Below are positions 63,022-64,000 of a stretch of 64,000 nt of DNA, in pieces; the first letter of the stretch is position 1, and each line of letters starts with the position of its first letter. Position numbers and translations under genes: made by a program. Origin of the DNA: Semisulcospira habei (taxonomy: Eukaryota; Mollusca; Gastropoda; Semisulcospiridae); the NCBI GenBank assembly GCA_036245525.1, contig BTPG01000004.1, positions 160,778,267 through 160,842,266 on the forward strand, given 5' to 3'. The notes below the pieces were generated by a model. The model saw nothing but the letters and a program-made list of their open reading frames with translations. It was not told the DNA's origin and searched no databases.

Positions 63022-64000
63022 GCTCTGTACAGCCTGTCCTGAGCTGGGTTTGCTTGCAGAGGATGCAGTCTCTCTCACCATGAGTAGTGGTGATCTTCGA
63101 AGGGTTAAGCCTGAATCTGACCATAAAGTCCAGGATGGCTGGTCTCCCAATTCTCTTTCTGCCCCTGAAGCCATTGATGACGCCCATCACGATGCCCATC
63201 TGAAAGCACAGGTGACTGAGGGATTTGGCAGGCCTCCCTAGTGACTTTAAAAGGTAGATTATGTGTGTTTTCACGCTGCAACATCAAAGTAGAAGAAGAC
63301 ATACTTCCACCACATCAGGAATTTTACCTGGCAGCCGTAGTATGACCTCATCTGATCATGTTTATCAACACCATTGTAGCCCTTGTTGTAGTATTCAAAT
63401 GCCACGGGCCTAGAGTATCTGGCCCTCACTGTTCCCCCAGCACCTCTCCTCACCACCTCTCCATCTTGGTCATAATGGGCAATCATAAGCGCAGTCACCT
63501 TTTGCCGATCAAACCATGCATTAGCCTAAAGTCGGCCTGTTGTACCCAGTGGATTGAACCAACAAATGGTGTCACCTGATTTCTTCACACATTTGGGTGC
63601 TTTAATTTGATCAGGAAGTCCCTTCCTGTTTATATGGACAGTTCAACAGGCAAGGGTACCTCAAACAGGTGCATCATCAAGGAGATGGAGTTGAAATAAT
63701 TGTCAAAAAAATCATGTGATTTCTGTTAAAGTATGGCTCAGCCAAGTGTTTCACCACTCTGTCACCAAGTGGGGCTGGATCATCTTTCAAGTCATTCACC
63801 CGGCCTGTATACACACTGTAGTTCAGCATGTAGAAACTCCTGGAATCACAGATAGCCCACACTTTCAGCCTTCGTTGGTTTTGCTGGCAGGTACTGAAGG
63901 AATGCGCAGCGCCCTTTGACTTTTATCATCACTTCGCCCACTGTCAGAGACCTTCTGGGTGATAGTTGGTAGAAAATGTTTCTTGAGTTAGAGAAATAAG
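62953..64000 (-). pseudogene. piggyBac-type (PGBD) transposase, broken, cut by window edge
   Basis: Minus frames in order: NSRNIFYQLSPRRSLTVGEV, KGRCAFLQYLPAKPTK, then KVWAICDSRSFYMLNYSVYT, LGDRVVKHLAEPYFNRNHMI, FDNYFNS, INRKGLP, VTALMIAHYDQDGEVVRRGA and FEYYNKGYNGVDKHDQMRSY with WWKYVFFYFDVA. These are piggyBac blocks; the FDNYF and GVDKHDQ Asp residues are kept, but the first block reads VGEVM where DE.M is usual, so the first catalytic Asp seems lost. There are frameshifts near 63870 and 63700 and stops near 63640 and 63525. The N-terminal half lies to the right of the window. Confidence 0.85.

Overview
This window is animal genomic DNA, most probably from a marine invertebrate and perhaps a mollusc. 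It is AT-rich, has spliced exons, carries many non-LTR retrotransposons and short DNA transposons, and holds repeats built from a roughly 160-bp core like the molluscan 'pearl' elements. The mollusc assignment is inference. A 500-N assembly gap lies at 37983-38482.

Host genes. Five consecutive coding exons of a DHX9 (RNA helicase A / maleless) homologue lie on the minus strand at 28978-28818, 27919-27808, 18922-18755, 15091-15007 and about 13488-13390. All have consensus splice sites and compatible phases, and they encode the winged-helix to HA2 part of the protein. The helicase core should lie upstream at higher coordinates and the OB-fold downstream at lower coordinates; I found neither here. 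Introns are packed with transposons. A second, unrecognised minus-strand gene model of three exons and 96 aa lies at 58098-57568.

Layout. 1-5827: a nearly complete Jockey-like LINE on the minus strand (5' UTR, zinc-knuckle ORF1, endonuclease part of ORF2 running off the left edge). It is broken by three later insertions, each with its target-site duplication: an RTE element at 1425-3471 and two short LINE-tailed retroposons at 216-600 and 3989-4256. 5845-6258: CR1-like RT remnant. 7000-13000: MITEs, and a TTAA-flanked element nested in another. 13390-28978: DHX9 exons; the introns hold 160-bp-core repeats, a mariner-like MITE, piggyBac remnants, an RTE element (20710-23649) and tRNA-derived SINEs. 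31440-36990: another SINE, more core repeats and a CR1-like LINE with a 636-codon RT frame. 38483-42480: pseudogene next to the gap, then a CR1-like LINE split by a 5'-truncated RTE. 42500-45900: second, internally deleted Jockey-like copy and an L1/Tx1-like remnant. 46300-55600: dispersed repeats, a candidate solo LTR, minisatellites and TTAA MITEs. 55800-57500: fold-back structure and a hAT-like remnant. 60400-64000: a 2.17-kb terminal-inverted-repeat element and a broken piggyBac transposase running off the right edge.

The window is best read as the inside and flank of a large TE-bloated gene. The most useful new material is a set of short retroposon families (A, B, C) with fixed 5' ends, different tetranucleotide tails and a shared 3' motif; a chimeric RTE lineage with a common 5' leader; a tight insertion hotspot in the Jockey-like ORF2; and the small three-exon gene.
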